Shown: positions 10,462-22,186 of the stretch, in pieces
Position numbering within the stretch: position 1 is the stretch's first letter
Layout of the letters: each line of letters begins with the position of its first letter
Made by a program: the position numbers and the translations under genes
DNA from: Melitaea cinxia
Lineage: Eukaryota > Arthropoda > Insecta > Lepidoptera > Nymphalidae
Direction: 5' to 3'
Length of the DNA: 64,000 bases
NCBI RefSeq assembly: GCF_905220565.1
Contig: NC_059399.1
Span: 6,851,501 to 6,915,500 of the forward strand
Notes under the pieces: generated by a model
What the model was told of the DNA's origin: nothing
The model's input: only the letters and a program-made list of their open reading frames with translations
Databases searched by the model: none

Positions 10462-12816
10462 ATATATATATATATCGAGTATCTTTATAAAAGACAACAA
10501 ATTCAATTGTTCAAATGCTTGCAAGTTAATAAATTAAAAAATAGAAATGATCGAATACTAGATCTTTTTATAACTAATATTAACGATTGCGGATCTTCAC
10601 TTGTTCCTATTTCACTGCTGCCGATAGACGAACATCACCCGCCTTTCTATGTACTGGTACCAATTAATAGGCATTTTAAACCATTACGAACTATTCCTAA
10701 ACAACAATATAATTATAAAAATGCTAATTATTCATTAATTAACACAGAAATAAATGGTGTTGACTGGGTGAAGGTTTTAGAGAATCAATCAGCAGAAGAT
10801 GCTGTCATTACTTTGTATGATACTTTATTTTCTATAATCAAAAATTGTATCCCTACAAAAATAATTAAGAATTCTAAGTATCCCACTTGGTTTACTTCTG
10901 CCTTAATTCATATCCTCAAAAATAAAAGTCAATGTTGGATTAAATGGAAAGTGTATCAAAATCAAGTTGATTATGAAGAGTTTTCTATGTACAGAAAGAG
11001 GTTTAAATTTGAGTCGCGTAAATGCTATAAAAAATATATGAATATGGTTGAAAGTAGTATACGTAACAACATTAATTATCTATGGACCTATATAAATAAT
11101 TTAAAGAGCAATGGGGGCCTTCCAAATTTTTTTTCATATAAAAATGACACTACCAGTGATCCTGTAAAGATATGTGAGTTATTTTCCAATTATTTTCTAT
11201 CTGTATTTGAACCCAGTACAGTTGATGATAATTTTGATATTGATGATATTTCGGATAAAAATCATGATTCGAATTTGATGATTAGTACTATTATTTTAAC
11301 CCAAAATGAAATCAATAAAGAACTGCAAGCACTTGATGTTAATAAGGGAGCAGGGGTGGACGGCATTCCACCAATATTCTTAAAAAATGTTGCAGAATCT
11401 ATTTCTAGGCCGCTGCAAATAATATTTAATTGTTGTTTACGTGAAGGGACTTTTCCGCTTGTTTGGAAATCCGCTCGGATTGTGCCGATACACAAGGGTG
11501 GTACTAAAAATGACATTGTAAATTACCGGCCCATATCCATTCTACCTACTCTGTCGAAGCTTTTTGAAAGATTAGTTCATAATAATATTTACCCATCTTT
11601 ACATAAAAATATAATAGAACAGCAACACGGTTTTGTACAGCGGCGTTCTACGACAACAAATTTATTAATTTATATTAGTCATCTATTTGAAGCACTAGAT
11701 CTTAACATACAGACAGACAGTATTTATACTGACTTTCGAAAGGCATTTGATAGGGTGGATCACAAGATACTTCTTGAGAAACTTGCCTTTAATGGAATAC
11801 GCGGAAACTTGTGGCGTTGGTTTAAATCTTATATAACAAATCGCACCCAAAAAGTAATGATCAATGGATATGAATCTAATTTCGTATCTATTAGCTCTGG
11901 AGTGCCACAAGGTTCTATATTGGGGCCATTATTATTTATATTGTTTATAAACGACATTCACCACTGTTTCAAGTCTAGTTGCTTTCTATTATACGCGGAT
12001 GATCTTAAAATATATCATAAAATACAAAATTCAGATGACCATAGGAGACTGCAAGAGGACCTTGATAGATTCTCAGCTTACTGCACGGTAAATAAATTAG
12101 CGCTTAACTTAAATAAGTGCAAAGCTATAACTTTTACAAAAAAAAGGACACTTAGCAGTTTTTCCTATATGTTATGTGGTGAGCGTCTTCAGGTTGTGGA
12201 ACACATCAGAGATCTTGGGGTTATACTAGACAGAAAGCTACATTTAAATATACATATCGATTATATAATTAGCAATGCTTATAAATTATACGGATTTGCG
12301 ATGCGTACTTGTAATGAGTTTAAGTTGGCTTCAACATATCTTCATATTTATAAATCACTAATACGTCCTCAACTTGAATATGCTGTACCTATATGGAACC
12401 CATATTATGGCAAATATATAGATGCGCTAGAGACAGTTCAAAAAAAATTCTTACGTTGTATGCATTATAAATATTGCTTTTCGCATTTACCTTATGTTCA
12501 GATGTTAGACAAATACAAACTCTCCACTCTTAAATCAAGACGAACATATCTTGAATTAATGATGCTTTACGACTTATGTCATAATAAGTATGATTGTATC
12601 CCCCTAAATAATAAATTATGTTATAAGATTCCAACTGGAACGCACTCTCGTAAGCCACATTCCATATTTGCCACTGCATTTTGTAGAACAAATGCTGGTA
12701 AACGCTCACCCTTGTATAGAGTTACTGATGTTTATAATAAGCATTTTTTGTCGGTGGATATCTTATTCGCAAGAGTTGCTAAGTTTAAAAAAGAAATTTT
12801 TGAATTATTGCATTAA
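10462..12816 (+). CDS. LINE reverse transcriptase (ORF2, N-terminally truncated)
   Basis: One open frame of roughly 770 codons with no stop until 12816. Counting from the TTG at 10507 it encodes NRNDRILDLFITN (end of an apurinic-type endonuclease domain), then the reverse transcriptase. RT landmarks are GAGVDGIPPIFLK, NYRPISILPTLSKLFERL, TDFRKAFDRVDH, SSGVPQGSILGPLLFI and the catalytic YADD at residues 496-499. The C-terminal part has RPQLEYAVPIWNPY and ends EIFELLH. No RNase H and no C-terminal zinc knuckle is obvious. Block order fits the Jockey/CR1 superfamily; I cannot fix the clade. No AUG start belongs to it because the 5' end is missing, so it could not make a complete product. Confidence 0.85.
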   Translation: MYIYIEYLYKRQQIQLFKCLQVNKLKNRNDRILDLFITNINDCGSSLVPISLLPIDEHHPPFYVLVPINRHFKPLRTIPKQQYNYKNANYSLINTEINGVDWVKVLENQSAEDAVITLYDTLFSIIKNCIPTKIIKNSKYPTWFTSALIHILKNKSQCWIKWKVYQNQVDYEEFSMYRKRFKFESRKCYKKYMNMVESSIRNNINYLWTYINNLKSNGGLPNFFSYKNDTTSDPVKICELFSNYFLSVFEPSTVDDNFDIDDISDKNHDSNLMISTIILTQNEINKELQALDVNKGAGVDGIPPIFLKNVAESISRPLQIIFNCCLREGTFPLVWKSARIVPIHKGGTKNDIVNYRPISILPTLSKLFERLVHNNIYPSLHKNIIEQQHGFVQRRSTTTNLLIYISHLFEALDLNIQTDSIYTDFRKAFDRVDHKILLEKLAFNGIRGNLWRWFKSYITNRTQKVMINGYESNFVSISSGVPQGSILGPLLFILFINDIHHCFKSSCFLLYADDLKIYHKIQNSDDHRRLQEDLDRFSAYCTVNKLALNLNKCKAITFTKKRTLSSFSYMLCGERLQVVEHIRDLGVILDRKLHLNIHIDYIISNAYKLYGFAMRTCNEFKLASTYLHIYKSLIRPQLEYAVPIWNPYYGKYIDALETVQKKFLRCMHYKYCFSHLPYVQMLDKYKLSTLKSRRTYLELMMLYDLCHNKYDCIPLNNKLCYKIPTGTHSRKPHSIFATAFCRTNAGKRSPLYRVTDVYNKHFLSVDILFARVAKFKKEIFELLH

Positions 12817-13300
12817 CAGTACAAACGTAAACGGGTTTACTCATTGAATTCAAACCTTGCATACGGACTCGGTGTGGGTAGCCTAGTAGTTAACACTGAT
12901 CCCAAGATGTAAGTCGTAGGGCTAGGGTATCCATATCGACAAAAATGCACCCTATTTCTACTTTGGCTGCGCAATGTACAGTTAATGTTTAAGAGATAGA
13001 AAGATATATAAGTTGTCTGCTTAGTATGTATTTCTAGCTGAGTAATAATAACAATAATAATCACTAGTGTTTGGTTGATGGTATTTAGGGAAAAAATGTA
13101 TTTGTGATGTATTATGTATATTAGATACCTACCATTTCTTTTCCTTGATGTGCATTTTTTACTATTATAAAATTGTAATCTGGAGTTGACGATGTTGGTG
13201 TCACGATTAATAATGTTTGTATTGTAAGTCTGTTATGTAAAACTTTATTGTGAACACTGTTTGTTAACTTAAATAAATAAAAAAAAAAAAAAAAAAAAAA
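10462..13300 (+). mobile_element. 5'-truncated Jockey/CR1-superfamily LINE with poly(A) tail
   Basis: Non-LTR retrotransposon inserted in the elongase intron, opposite in orientation to the gene. The coding part (10462-12816) begins inside the end of the endonuclease domain, just after a (TA)n stretch. A 3' untranslated region of about 460 bp follows, and a 22-base A run sits at 13279-13300. 5' truncation plus a poly(A) tail is the usual mark of target-primed reverse transcription. I could not identify target-site duplications. Confidence 0.85.
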
Positions 13301-14560
13301 TTATATTTCGTTTATGTAGAATGATCGGTAAAAAAGACGTCACAAATAAAATTTACAACACAATAGGGCGGCCTGTGTCTAGAAGAAAAAAAGTCGATCC
13401 TATTAATATTATTGTCACATTATTTGTATTTACTATGAATAAAAAACCTTGCGCCGGCGATAAACTCTCTCTAACATCTAAAAAAAGGACTAATAACATT
13501 GTTCTCCACGAAGCTCTTATTGGGTAATCCTGTCTCATCCTAAAATCTCAAAAATTTTTCCTGTGAACTACAGTAAACTAATATGCCATTGCTATGTGGT
13601 ATAATTTAATATTTATATGGGTTAGCGTTAAAAATGTACAGGATGAAATTGATATTCAGAAATATTCATTATATAAAATAAAACCTTTACAATGAACACT
13701 TTTTACCATAAAAGATTGACATTTGCAATATTTTGTAAGAATTTTTTTGCGCTCAACATAAAAAAAAGAGAAAAAAATACAATTAATAACAAAGACACAA
13801 ATTAATAACAAATCACTTTACGGTAACATCATTTAAAAAATTATAGGTAATTCGTGAAAATTTAAAATATAGGTAAATAACATGGCCTATTTTATTGCTC
13901 ATGCTGTTCATTCACTTATACTCATTCGCCTCTAAAAATATTATGACCACATCCCTATTTGCCTTTTAAAAAAAGATACTGAAATGTCATATTAAAAAAT
14001 ATTTGTCATCTGTACTCTCGGAATTCGTATTTTAGTAATTTTTATGTGTTTAAAATGATAAATTGATATTTGTTTTTAGTGAAATAAATAGTAAATGGAG
14101 TTTTACAAATGTCCGTAAGCTAATGTGTTGTGAAAGTGAGTAATAAGTGCGGAAAAAACGTGAATAACGATTGACAGGGGTTTGTTTACCAAATAAGACT
14201 CTTCCAAAAAAAACGGAATATAGGTATCAATGTATATTCAATTTATTAATAATATATTTTTAAGCAAATAATAACTGTATATAAGAATTTCAAAAGTCAT
14301 TTTCAAACACTTGCTGTATTAAAGATGCAGTGTCCTTCCTCACTATTATGATTTTAAACAAATATTCTCATTTTTATAAAAACGTGTATCATTTGTAAGT
14401 TACATTTAAAGTGTTGAATTAATTACGAATATGATGTCTTGTTTTTGTCTAAAGTAGATGTAACATCACCTATATACATATACATTTTCTTTAGCTACAT
14501 ATATATAAGAAAAATTTTCACTTCGTCATAAGTGTCCGGCGAAGCACGCATTGCAGTTTA
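13301..14560. other. AT-rich elongase intron
   Basis: Sequence after the LINE poly(A) tail. Two overlapping 60-68 codon frames near 13321-13538 show no protein character. Nothing else is recognised. Confidence 0.4.
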
Positions 14561-14561
14561 T

Positions 14562-16704
14562 GGGTCAAACACAAATTGCGTAATCCATAATTCCCTAAAA
14601 TTAAACCATCGAATTTCGTTTTGAAAATCAGCCCTTATTTACATTGTACTCTTTGATCATTGTTAACAATATGGATACAGATCAGTCTTACACACTTTCG
14701 CTAATAATCACAGTTTTTATTTTTATCTGTCCACAGAAAAGTCTTACTTGTCTACAGTTGATAACATAAACCTTATTTAAGCACTTACATTATTACGATT
14801 CATTTGAAAAGTCTAATTAAATGTGCTCAAAACAATATTCGCTATCATCACTAAATAGTTAACATTTGATAATACGTGTATTTTAGATATTAAAAAATAA
14901 TCAAAAGTTAACCACAGAAGGGGACACCTTTCCTGTCGAAATTATACAGAAAAATCTAATTTTCTACAGAATTATCAAGCCATAAACGTTACATAATAAA
15001 AATGTTATCATGCGCTAGAAATCAAATGTTCAAAATAAAGTCATTGCCTATAGTAAAGAAAATAATATTATAAAATTGGTATATATTAGAAAATAATGAA
15101 TAATCATCACATGTCATGTCATCACAAAAGACAAATTCCGGTAAAAATTAAAGAAAAAAAAAAAATATTTTTATCGTCACAATCGTCTGATATGATAGGC
15201 TGGCGTCGTTTCTTTGGTTTTATTTCTACGGAAGAATCGGAAGTCTCTGAAACGAAGCGACGTACTCTATTTAGGGGTCTTTGGCTTGGTAAATTTAAGT
15301 TTTGAATTAAGTTATCAGGTGTTAATCTTTCAAAGTAACCGGGTGTTATTGACTCAGTAGTAGCTTCACTAGTTCCTGGGCTACCAGAATACTGAATAGA
15401 GTGAGCTCCAGCAGGACTATCGTGATGATTAGAAGGTCCTGCTTGAGAAGAAACAGGCGAAAAATTGGCCAAATGAGGCTCAGATAACACAGAATTAGTA
15501 AGGGAATTTGGGACTTTAAACTGTATTTGAATTTATCCTAGTTCGTAATGCGAACATTCTTCATGGGCTGTGCAGTTTAAACAGCTTAGTCATCTAGCAC
15601 GGATAATATTTGAATTCTGCTGCACAAAGCTTGATGTATTTCGAGCGTTCCCTTAAAAGGACGTGCAGCAATCTCATACAAAACCTAATCGATTTCAGAA
15701 AACTTCGACTCGTCGATCTTATAAGTTTCTATACCTCTACATTTAAGCTTAAACATGCCATCAAATCATCTAAATTCGATAAGTCATTTCTCTTTGCAAC
15801 ATGACTGTCACAAATGCGCTTGATACACCCACCAAAACCATCAGGTGCACCTTTTCCATGACCTCGCTTAGTAAAATGCCAATTAATAGTTGTAACCGAA
15901 AACTCTTTACTTAATAATGTAGCAAGTTAAAAAAAACATAGACTTGTTGCGGAGTTAAGGGACCATCGCTTAAAATGTGCAAAATTTATCTACAGGAAAT
16001 ATGTCTACAGGAAAGACAATTGTAAATATATTAAAGATGGCGTGTTACATATTGAAGTTAGAATAAAAACAATTTAGATTTTGCAATCAGTTACTTAATA
16101 TGCATAGAAGCTTAGGTCTCATTTATTTTTAAAGAGTCTACTTACTAACATACACGCAGTGCAGGAAAGACTCACCAAACTCGACCAAAATCTTGTGTAA
16201 CTCCTTAAATAAATATTCTTCATCGATACCAAAATCGTTTATCAGAGTTACGAAGAAATGACTACTGGAGAAGACAGTAATGCCAATACGATAAAAAAAA
16301 TAAATATCGGATGTGTTCCAAATTTTTTAAACATTGTCTATTTTACGTGTCTACAGAAGAAGACTATAAATATGAGAACAATATGTTTATATGTTTTTAT
16401 TCGTAATTTAGGAACGATGATTTTTTAAAGAACACATATTTAAATTATTGCTTAGTTTCCAAATGTTTCTTTAATTCAAATAAGATACTAATCGATCCTT
16501 AAATATTTTTAAATCACTGTCAAACTGAAGGACGTCTTATCCGAACAGTCCACAGAAGGGGACATTCATCAGATCTGAAAAATTTTAGAAATCAAATCGT
16601 CCAAAGTTTTACCTTGAATTTAAAAAATGCCTGCACGATAAAATAATTAATGTCTATAGTTTATGTAGCCTGAACACTTTTTTTAACGTTTTTGTGTTTG
16701 ACCC
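14562..16704. mobile_element. candidate DNA transposon with 14-bp terminal inverted repeats
   Basis: GGGTCAAACACAAA at 14562-14575 is repeated exactly in inverse orientation at 16691-16704. TTAT flanks both sides immediately outside, as a 4-bp target duplication would. Inside, CCACAGAAGGGGACA occurs in direct orientation at 14912-14926 and 16550-16564. Shorter GTCYACAG motifs recur near 14731, 14749, 15988, 16003 and 16351, like subterminal transposase-binding motifs. The element contains a broken minus-strand coding region at 15122-15960. Superfamily is unknown; ends starting GGG with a TTAN-like target are reminiscent of Kolobok, but that is only a guess. Confidence 0.5.
15122..15960 (-). 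pseudogene. broken ORF with HGKG..DGFGG motif, inside the candidate transposon
   Basis: Read on minus from about 15960, the fragments are SDGPLTPQQVYVFF, then TINWHFTKRGHGKGAPDG followed by FGGCIKRICDSHVA, then DLSNLDDLM. A stop is followed by further residues. Next comes LSCLNCTAHEECSHYEL, with Cys and His spacing that could bind zinc. The last piece is a Ser/Pro/Thr-rich tail (15490-15122) containing KPKKRR, a possible nuclear-localisation signal. SDGP...HGKG.xDG.GG.IKR is a pattern I associate with multi-copy uncharacterised arthropod proteins, but I cannot name the family. At least three stops or shifts break it. Its position between the inverted ends suggests it was the element's own protein. 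Confidence 0.45.
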
Positions 16705-18140
16705 TTATACAAGAAAAAAAATTTATATATGGGTAATATAAATAATGTGTATATGGGTAATTCTCATGAAATCCTGAAATTACCTATCAATAAATTAATG
16801 AAAAATATTTGCATTAAGAATAAATGAGTTTTGAACAGCTTCAAGTCAATTCGCTAATCCGAACAACGTGACCTTACTACCAACTATCAAAAACTATGAG
16901 ACTGTTACTAAAGTCCTCAATAATTTACCTACTTATGAACTGTTGGTAATGTGAGGGTGAATGAATGATTATTTTACATGGGATTATTTATGGATTATTT
17001 TAAATGGGAAACATATTGAGTAAAAATTAGACCACTTGTTAATGACTTATGATCATAAATTCATATAAATTTTGAAAAGTTGATGTATTTACAATAAACA
17101 AGCCATAGTTACAAACAGATTTTTTTAAGAAATTTTTCCATAAAAACTTCTTTTTTCCATATTTTAAATCTGGAGTTTGGGACAGCGAGAGAATGATTTT
17201 CAGAGTACTATAATTATATTTATTATCCTTCAGAAATGTCCGTACGGTTCCTAAGTACATACTATTACGAACATTTTAGCCTTGTTTTTTTCCGAAAAAA
17301 AAATATATTATCCAAGTCGGTTAGGTTTCTTGTAAAAACTGCTAGGACAGGAATTCCAAGATTTCATGAGAATTATATATTTATATTATATCTCCACTTA
17401 AAGTAATAATATTTGCTTTCATCTACATTCTGCATATCTCTAAATATATGAACAAGAAAAAACAGAAAGGTATCTTGTTAAACAATGTCAACCGCGATTT
17501 AGTGAGCAAAATTCACGGGCAAGGTGAAAATTGACTACATATTATCGATGACATAATGATGGCAGGAGATGGCGTAGCTGCGGAGTTATGCCCTAGTGGA
17601 TCACTCTGTAACACTTTACGTAACATCATTGAGCAAATCTCTAACTGGAGACCTCGACGTCGATTGCCGGCTTAAACCACTTCAAACGACGATATTACCA
17701 AATTTATCCTATTAAATCTGCAAATGTAGATTTACAAAACGCTCGTTTAAGACTTTTTTGCAATGCATTCGATTGCAATAGACAAAAAGTATACAACATC
17801 AAAAATAGGTATCTTAAGACAGCGTAGCGATATATTTCGTTATAAAGAATCAGAAAATATGGAATTTATAATTAAAATGAACTCCGCTTGTCTTACGAGT
17901 CAGTCACGTGCCGTGACAATGAAAAATCGACTTCCGAGTAAAATAGTCTTGAACTTTAGTGACTCAATAACAAACGAGATTCTAGACTATTATTTTAGCT
18001 AATTGAACAGAACTAATGTGGTAGTTATTATTGATTTTATTAAACTGCAAAGGGTTAGATGGCATAAATAATTAAAAACACTTCAGGGTTAGCTGGATAT
18101 AAATAACGTTAACATCATTGGTAATGTTTCTTCACATACT
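16705..18140. other. AT-rich elongase intron
   Basis: No confident feature. Short frames at 17039-17260 and 17763-18002 are AT-driven and show no domain or motif. Confidence 0.4.
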
Positions 18141-18145
18141 TTATT

Positions 18146-18540
18146 GACTTCAAAAAAGGAGGAGGTTACTCAATTCGACCGTATGTAAATATATTTTATG
18201 TTCGGGGATAACTTCTTCGTTTATATACCGATTTTGATAATTCTTTTTTTTGTTTCGGTACCATGATAAGGAAACCAGGATCTGATGGTGGGATTCCAGA
18301 GAAATCGAGGAAAACTCGAAAATCCGCATAACTTTTTAATACGTGTACCGATTTTGATAATTTATAATTTAATCGAAAGCCGATGTTTATCATATGGTCA
18401 CATTTAAATTTCATGGAGATCTGACTACAACTTTTGGAGTAATCTTTGATAATGCGTATTTACTTGACTAATTTTTCGTCTACCTACGTTGTATTACTTG
18501 TCGATATGATTGAAGTCGGTTTTTTTTTCGTTTGCCTGAA
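18146..18540 (+). mobile_element. snap-back element family D, full-length-like copy
   Basis: This is one of six copies of a non-coding family. One end reads TTGACTTCAAAAAAGGAGGA, and the other ATTGAAGTCGGTTTTTTTTT then CGTTTGC, so the ends are inverted around (A)CCGACTTC. Internal blocks are GATAAGGAAACCAGGATCTG, CCGATTTTGATAATT, AATTTAATCGAAAGC and GTTGTATTACTTGTCGAT. The same order appears at 23133-23405, 23602-24066, 35430-35680, 37293-37682 and 57008-57625. It is probably a MITE-like DNA element. Confidence 0.65.
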
Positions 18541-18572
18541 AACACAATTATTGTAATAAGTATCATACGAAT

Positions 18573-18770
18573 ATTGAAGTAAAACTTCTTTGCGCACGCT
18601 TGACTTGGGAAGTAAGCTGGTGAATGCGTGATGAGATCATTACGAAAAATGTGATCGGCTGAGACAAACGGAAGTTGAGAGGGATATATAAGTTAGTGAA
18701 GATAGAAAGAGAGAGAGAGTTACGTTTCGTAAGTTTTACTTCAGTCGTATGGTCACAAAGTACACTCATT
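18573..18770 (+). mobile_element. MITE family E, copy 1
   Basis: The copy starts TTGAAGTAAAACTTCTTTGC and ends near 18741 with AAGTTTTACTTCA, an inverted repeat, followed by GTCACAAAGTACACTC. Inside are GCTTGACTTGGGAAGTAAGC, GGTGAATGCGTGA, GTGATCGG and GGAAGTTGAGAGGG. Copies 2 (18774-19190) and 3 (50853-50978) keep the same blocks. It is non-coding. Confidence 0.65.
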
Positions 18771-18773
18771 TAT

Positions 18774-19190
18774 TGTTGAAGTAAAACTTCTTTAGGCACG
18801 ACTTGGGGAGTAAGCTGAGTGCCTAGTGCGAGTTTTATTGACAGAAACATGACAGAAACGCGTTTATACGTGAAGATTATTTTGAATGGGAATTTAAACA
18901 GTGCAGCCTAGAAGATAAAGAATAGTATACGATACAATCGATACAGAGTCATCTAGCGGCAAACGCGAGAACTATGTTGAAATCCCGAATTTCCCCAAAA
19001 TGAAGTTAAGATTTACGCCCGTTATTGCGAGACGGATTAAACGAAACTCGCACTAGGCACTCTGGTGAATGCGTGACAAGAGCGTAACAAAAAGTGTGAT
19101 CGGGCGAGGCGAACGAAAGTTGAGAGGGAGATATAAGTTAGATGGAGCTAAAGAAGTTTTACTTCAATCGTGTGGTCTAAAGCACACTCG
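18774..19190 (+). mobile_element. MITE family E, copy 2, split by a nested insertion
   Basis: Same blocks as copy 1 from TTGAAGTAAAACTTCTTTAG to AAGAAGTTTTACTTCAATCG, but split at the GTAAGCTGGTGAATG site by the 244-bp element at 18818-19061. Copy 1 supplies the unoccupied site, so the insertion can be read base by base. Confidence 0.7.
18818..19061. mobile_element. nested 244-bp non-autonomous element with 18-bp inverted ends
   Basis: AGTGCCTAGTGCGAGTTT at 18818-18835 is matched exactly in inverse orientation at 19044-19061. CTG lies on both sides (18815-18817 and 19062-19064), while the empty site in copy 1 of the host MITE has a single CTG. This is a direct case of a 3-bp target-site duplication. 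The interior is non-coding. The ends do not match CACTA (which start CACT) or typical PIF/Harbinger (TWA target), so the superfamily is open. Confidence 0.8.
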
Positions 19191-19407
19191 TTTTTTTTAT
19201 TTACTTATTTTTTCATTCATTTATTCATTCAGATTAATGACTTCCAACAGTATAGTACTTATTTCTTTTAAATACTTTAATTTTTAGCCGAGGTACTTCA
19301 CGGTAAATGCTAATTCACTTTGCACATGAGGCTAAAAAAAACTTGGATCTTGAGTCATATTATAGGTACCTACACACATTTCTGACGATTGGAACATATT
19401 CTATTGC

Positions 19408-19447
19408 GACTAGCCCGTTAGCGCAGTTTGTAGTGGCCCTGCTTTCT
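19408..19447 (+). mobile_element. tRNA-like SINE head fragment
   Basis: CCCGTTAGCGCAGTTTGTAG followed by TGGCCCTGCTTTC resembles the A-box side of a lepidopteran tRNA-derived SINE, with TTAGCGCAGTT as the A box. No B box follows, so only a short head remains. Confidence 0.35.
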
Positions 19448-20010
19448 TAGAAAAAATCACGAAATACCAAGGACGGAGAGGGATGTAATGAGATATCACG
19501 TGTATTTTTCATAGAACCCACGTTTTTTGAACCACAAAACCACCATCAAATTGTAACATAAATATCTAGAAACTGTAACATGAATATGTAGAAATTTGTA
19601 TCACGGTATTTAATTCTCCAAAATTAAATCAAATTATACCAGTATTTAAAGATATTCTAAAAATTTCTATATACATTTAAAAAAAAACGAACGTGATTTT
19701 TTAGTCTATAACCTCACCACATATCAGAAAAGTAAAAAAAAAAAAAATGCAAAGAAACATCACTCAATTAATGGACGATCTATTAGGTTGTTTTCCATTT
19801 TTTGCACATAATTTCAATGACGTTAATCCGAACACAGTTTACGCGAACGTTAGCTAATATGTTAATTGGTAAGAGTATTTTAAGTTACTATGGGAAAATA
19901 CCTTTTTATTACTTATCATGTACGTATAATATTACAATAGGTATATTTTCTTAATTTAGTCTTTCATCTAGCAAAATGATAAATTAACACCATATTTTTT
20001 TAATACTTAC
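19448..20010. other. AT-rich elongase intron
   Basis: No feature recognised between the SINE fragment and elongase exon 1. Confidence 0.4.
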
Positions 20011-20059
20011 CGCTCCTGTTGTCCATGAGGTCGGTATACCAATTGTAGACGCTCTCCAT
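20011..20059 (-). CDS. ELOVL fatty-acid elongase, first coding exon (start codon)
   Basis: The minus-strand exon runs 20011-20091: a TTGTTTCAG acceptor, 32 nt of 5' untranslated sequence, then ATG at 20059. It encodes MESVYNWYTDLMDNRS plus the first base of an Asp codon, and ends at a GTAAGT donor. YTDLMDN.SDPR is the standard N-terminus of insect ELOVL proteins. Joining to 8890-9080 restores the Asp codon exactly, which strongly supports both boundaries. This ATG is the first in the exon and has AAAG before it. An acceptor upstream of the ATG means at least one non-coding 5' exon lies at higher coordinates; candidates are listed at 22187-22720 and 26806-27170. Confidence 0.9.
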
Positions 20060-20091
20060 CTTTGGATTGTTACACTATCGACTAATTATAA

Positions 20092-22186
20092 CTGAAACAA
20101 AAAATAAAAACCGTTATATAGTGACGCTGGATCAAGTGACATGGTATTTTAATTAGGCCAGTTAACATAAAGGCGTGGTGGCACATGACGAGGCGTTCGT
20201 GACTAAATGGCTATTCGGTGCCGCTATGGAGTGCTGATAATTCGGCACGTGCACCTCGTTCAATGTTTTTTTTTATATATATTTATGATCCTTTTTAGCA
20301 CCTGAAGGTAAAAAATACAACGGTACTGTATATTACTATAGTCATTGAATATATTATAGCATAAGAACAAGGTTTTAAATACATATAAGTAGGTAGAATT
20401 ATTATGATCAATAAATAATATGACAGTAGTTATAGGTACTATACAAATATATTTAGAATCGAACTATTGACAACAAGAGGTAATGTATACTGGTGTCATA
20501 AACTAAGAATATTTTATAAATGACCTAACTGAAGCGGCAATACAAGTTAATACAGGTAACAAGGCTATTTAAAAAATTCGTCAAGATTTTAGTATAGCAT
20601 GATTATACAGAAAGGCATTGAATTGTAAGGATGGCAAGTAGTATAGCGGCGTCACGTTATATTCTACGAGTACATATCGGGTTAGTTGTGAAATTTGTTA
20701 ACTGATCTAAGTCTGGAAATTAAAGCAGCTCAACTAACGTGACATCAATCAAATATTTAACCTTGAACTTCTAAATTTTTTCTACGAAATAAAGCACAAA
20801 AGGTTGTTATTACAATTATGGTATCTACTAGAAAGAGTTTTTATTATTATTTTATTATTTTTTTTAAAGCGGTGAGAACGTTGATGAAGCAACACAGGTG
20901 ATTCTGTGACATAACCAATATTCGTACTTATATCATTACATACGTGATTAACTTGTACATTTAAAAGTAAATATAATAAGCGAGTTTATTATTATACCAA
21001 AATTTTTAAGACCGACCGACGACAAAAATAAAGGTTTATAAAATGTTTTCGTTCTAAGTAATGTATTAATGAATTGATACGGATGGCAGTCAGCGCCGAT
21101 TATGTAAGTGAACAAGAGATTACTTGTATCATCGATATCAGCCTACTTTCTGAATTATCATTCATACATTCTCACGTAAGACACGTTTCACTACTAACAT
21201 AACGTATTCGAATAAAAGACATTCGCGGATGCGGAATGCGTACATCACTAAGCGTTTATTTCTATATGTTTCAACTTTGTACTGATTAAAAACACATTTA
21301 GAAACACGTATAATATGACGGAAGGTTATTTAAGCAAACACATAGGAATTAAACGTTTGTATGTATGAACTGTATGTATATACTATATGGACTAAGAAGG
21401 CTGGAGTCTTCTAGGAAGACTAGAAAACTGGATAGATAGATAGTTAGATGTTCTAGTATTCATATCATCATATAATTAAAAGTTATACGCTACAATTTCG
21501 GCTATAACCATAACCGACGAAGTCGGGCCGAATAAATAGTAAGCTAGAATTTCAACACTGTCCTTAAAAATTTACCCATTTCGTTTAATATTTGTGAATT
21601 TCGCATACGGAATAAGCGATTAAGAAAATTTCCGCCAATTACAGCATATAGAATTGCGATATCGAGAGAAAGGGGGGCGTGAGTATTTGCCAAGATATAC
21701 AAGATTTTTAGGAAATTTTAACGATTATGTATGAAGTGTCATTTTATACGAGATTACCATTGTAATAACTACATTGATGATTCGACATTTGATATCAAAT
21801 ATTTCACAAGCCGTAAGCAAAATTAACACGTTTGTTTTTAACACGTTGTAAACTACTTTCGTGCTATTGTCACGTTCCTTGAATCGCATAACATAACATC
21901 GACGATCGCAAGGAAATAGTAGACGTTGTTGACAGAAATAGTCAAGAACTATTAATCGTGCTTATCACATTGTAACATTATTGGAATGACGTTCGGGCTT
22001 AATTACAAATAGACATAAAACATCGTTTACGGTGTCTGATAACTGTTAAATATAGTAACCCATCGACGATATATTTATCAAGGCCTCTTATCAGTTCAAT
22101 TAATAAATAATTAAATAGTTTATTGATTTGTATATAAAAAAAAAATAACTTGTTGATTGTTTACACACAAGTTCAAAATCTTACGT
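20092..22186. other. AT-rich upstream intron or intergenic sequence
   Basis: No coding or repeat signature is convincing. The short stretch at 20160-20270 is a little richer in GC but matches nothing I know. Confidence 0.4.

Noticed and set aside
13321..13538. Overlapping 61- and 68-codon frames
   Set aside because: AT-rich, no domain, mutually antisense, just after a LINE tail.
15096..15305. 69-codon plus frame
   Set aside because: Shadow of the minus-strand Ser/Pro-rich tail in the candidate transposon.
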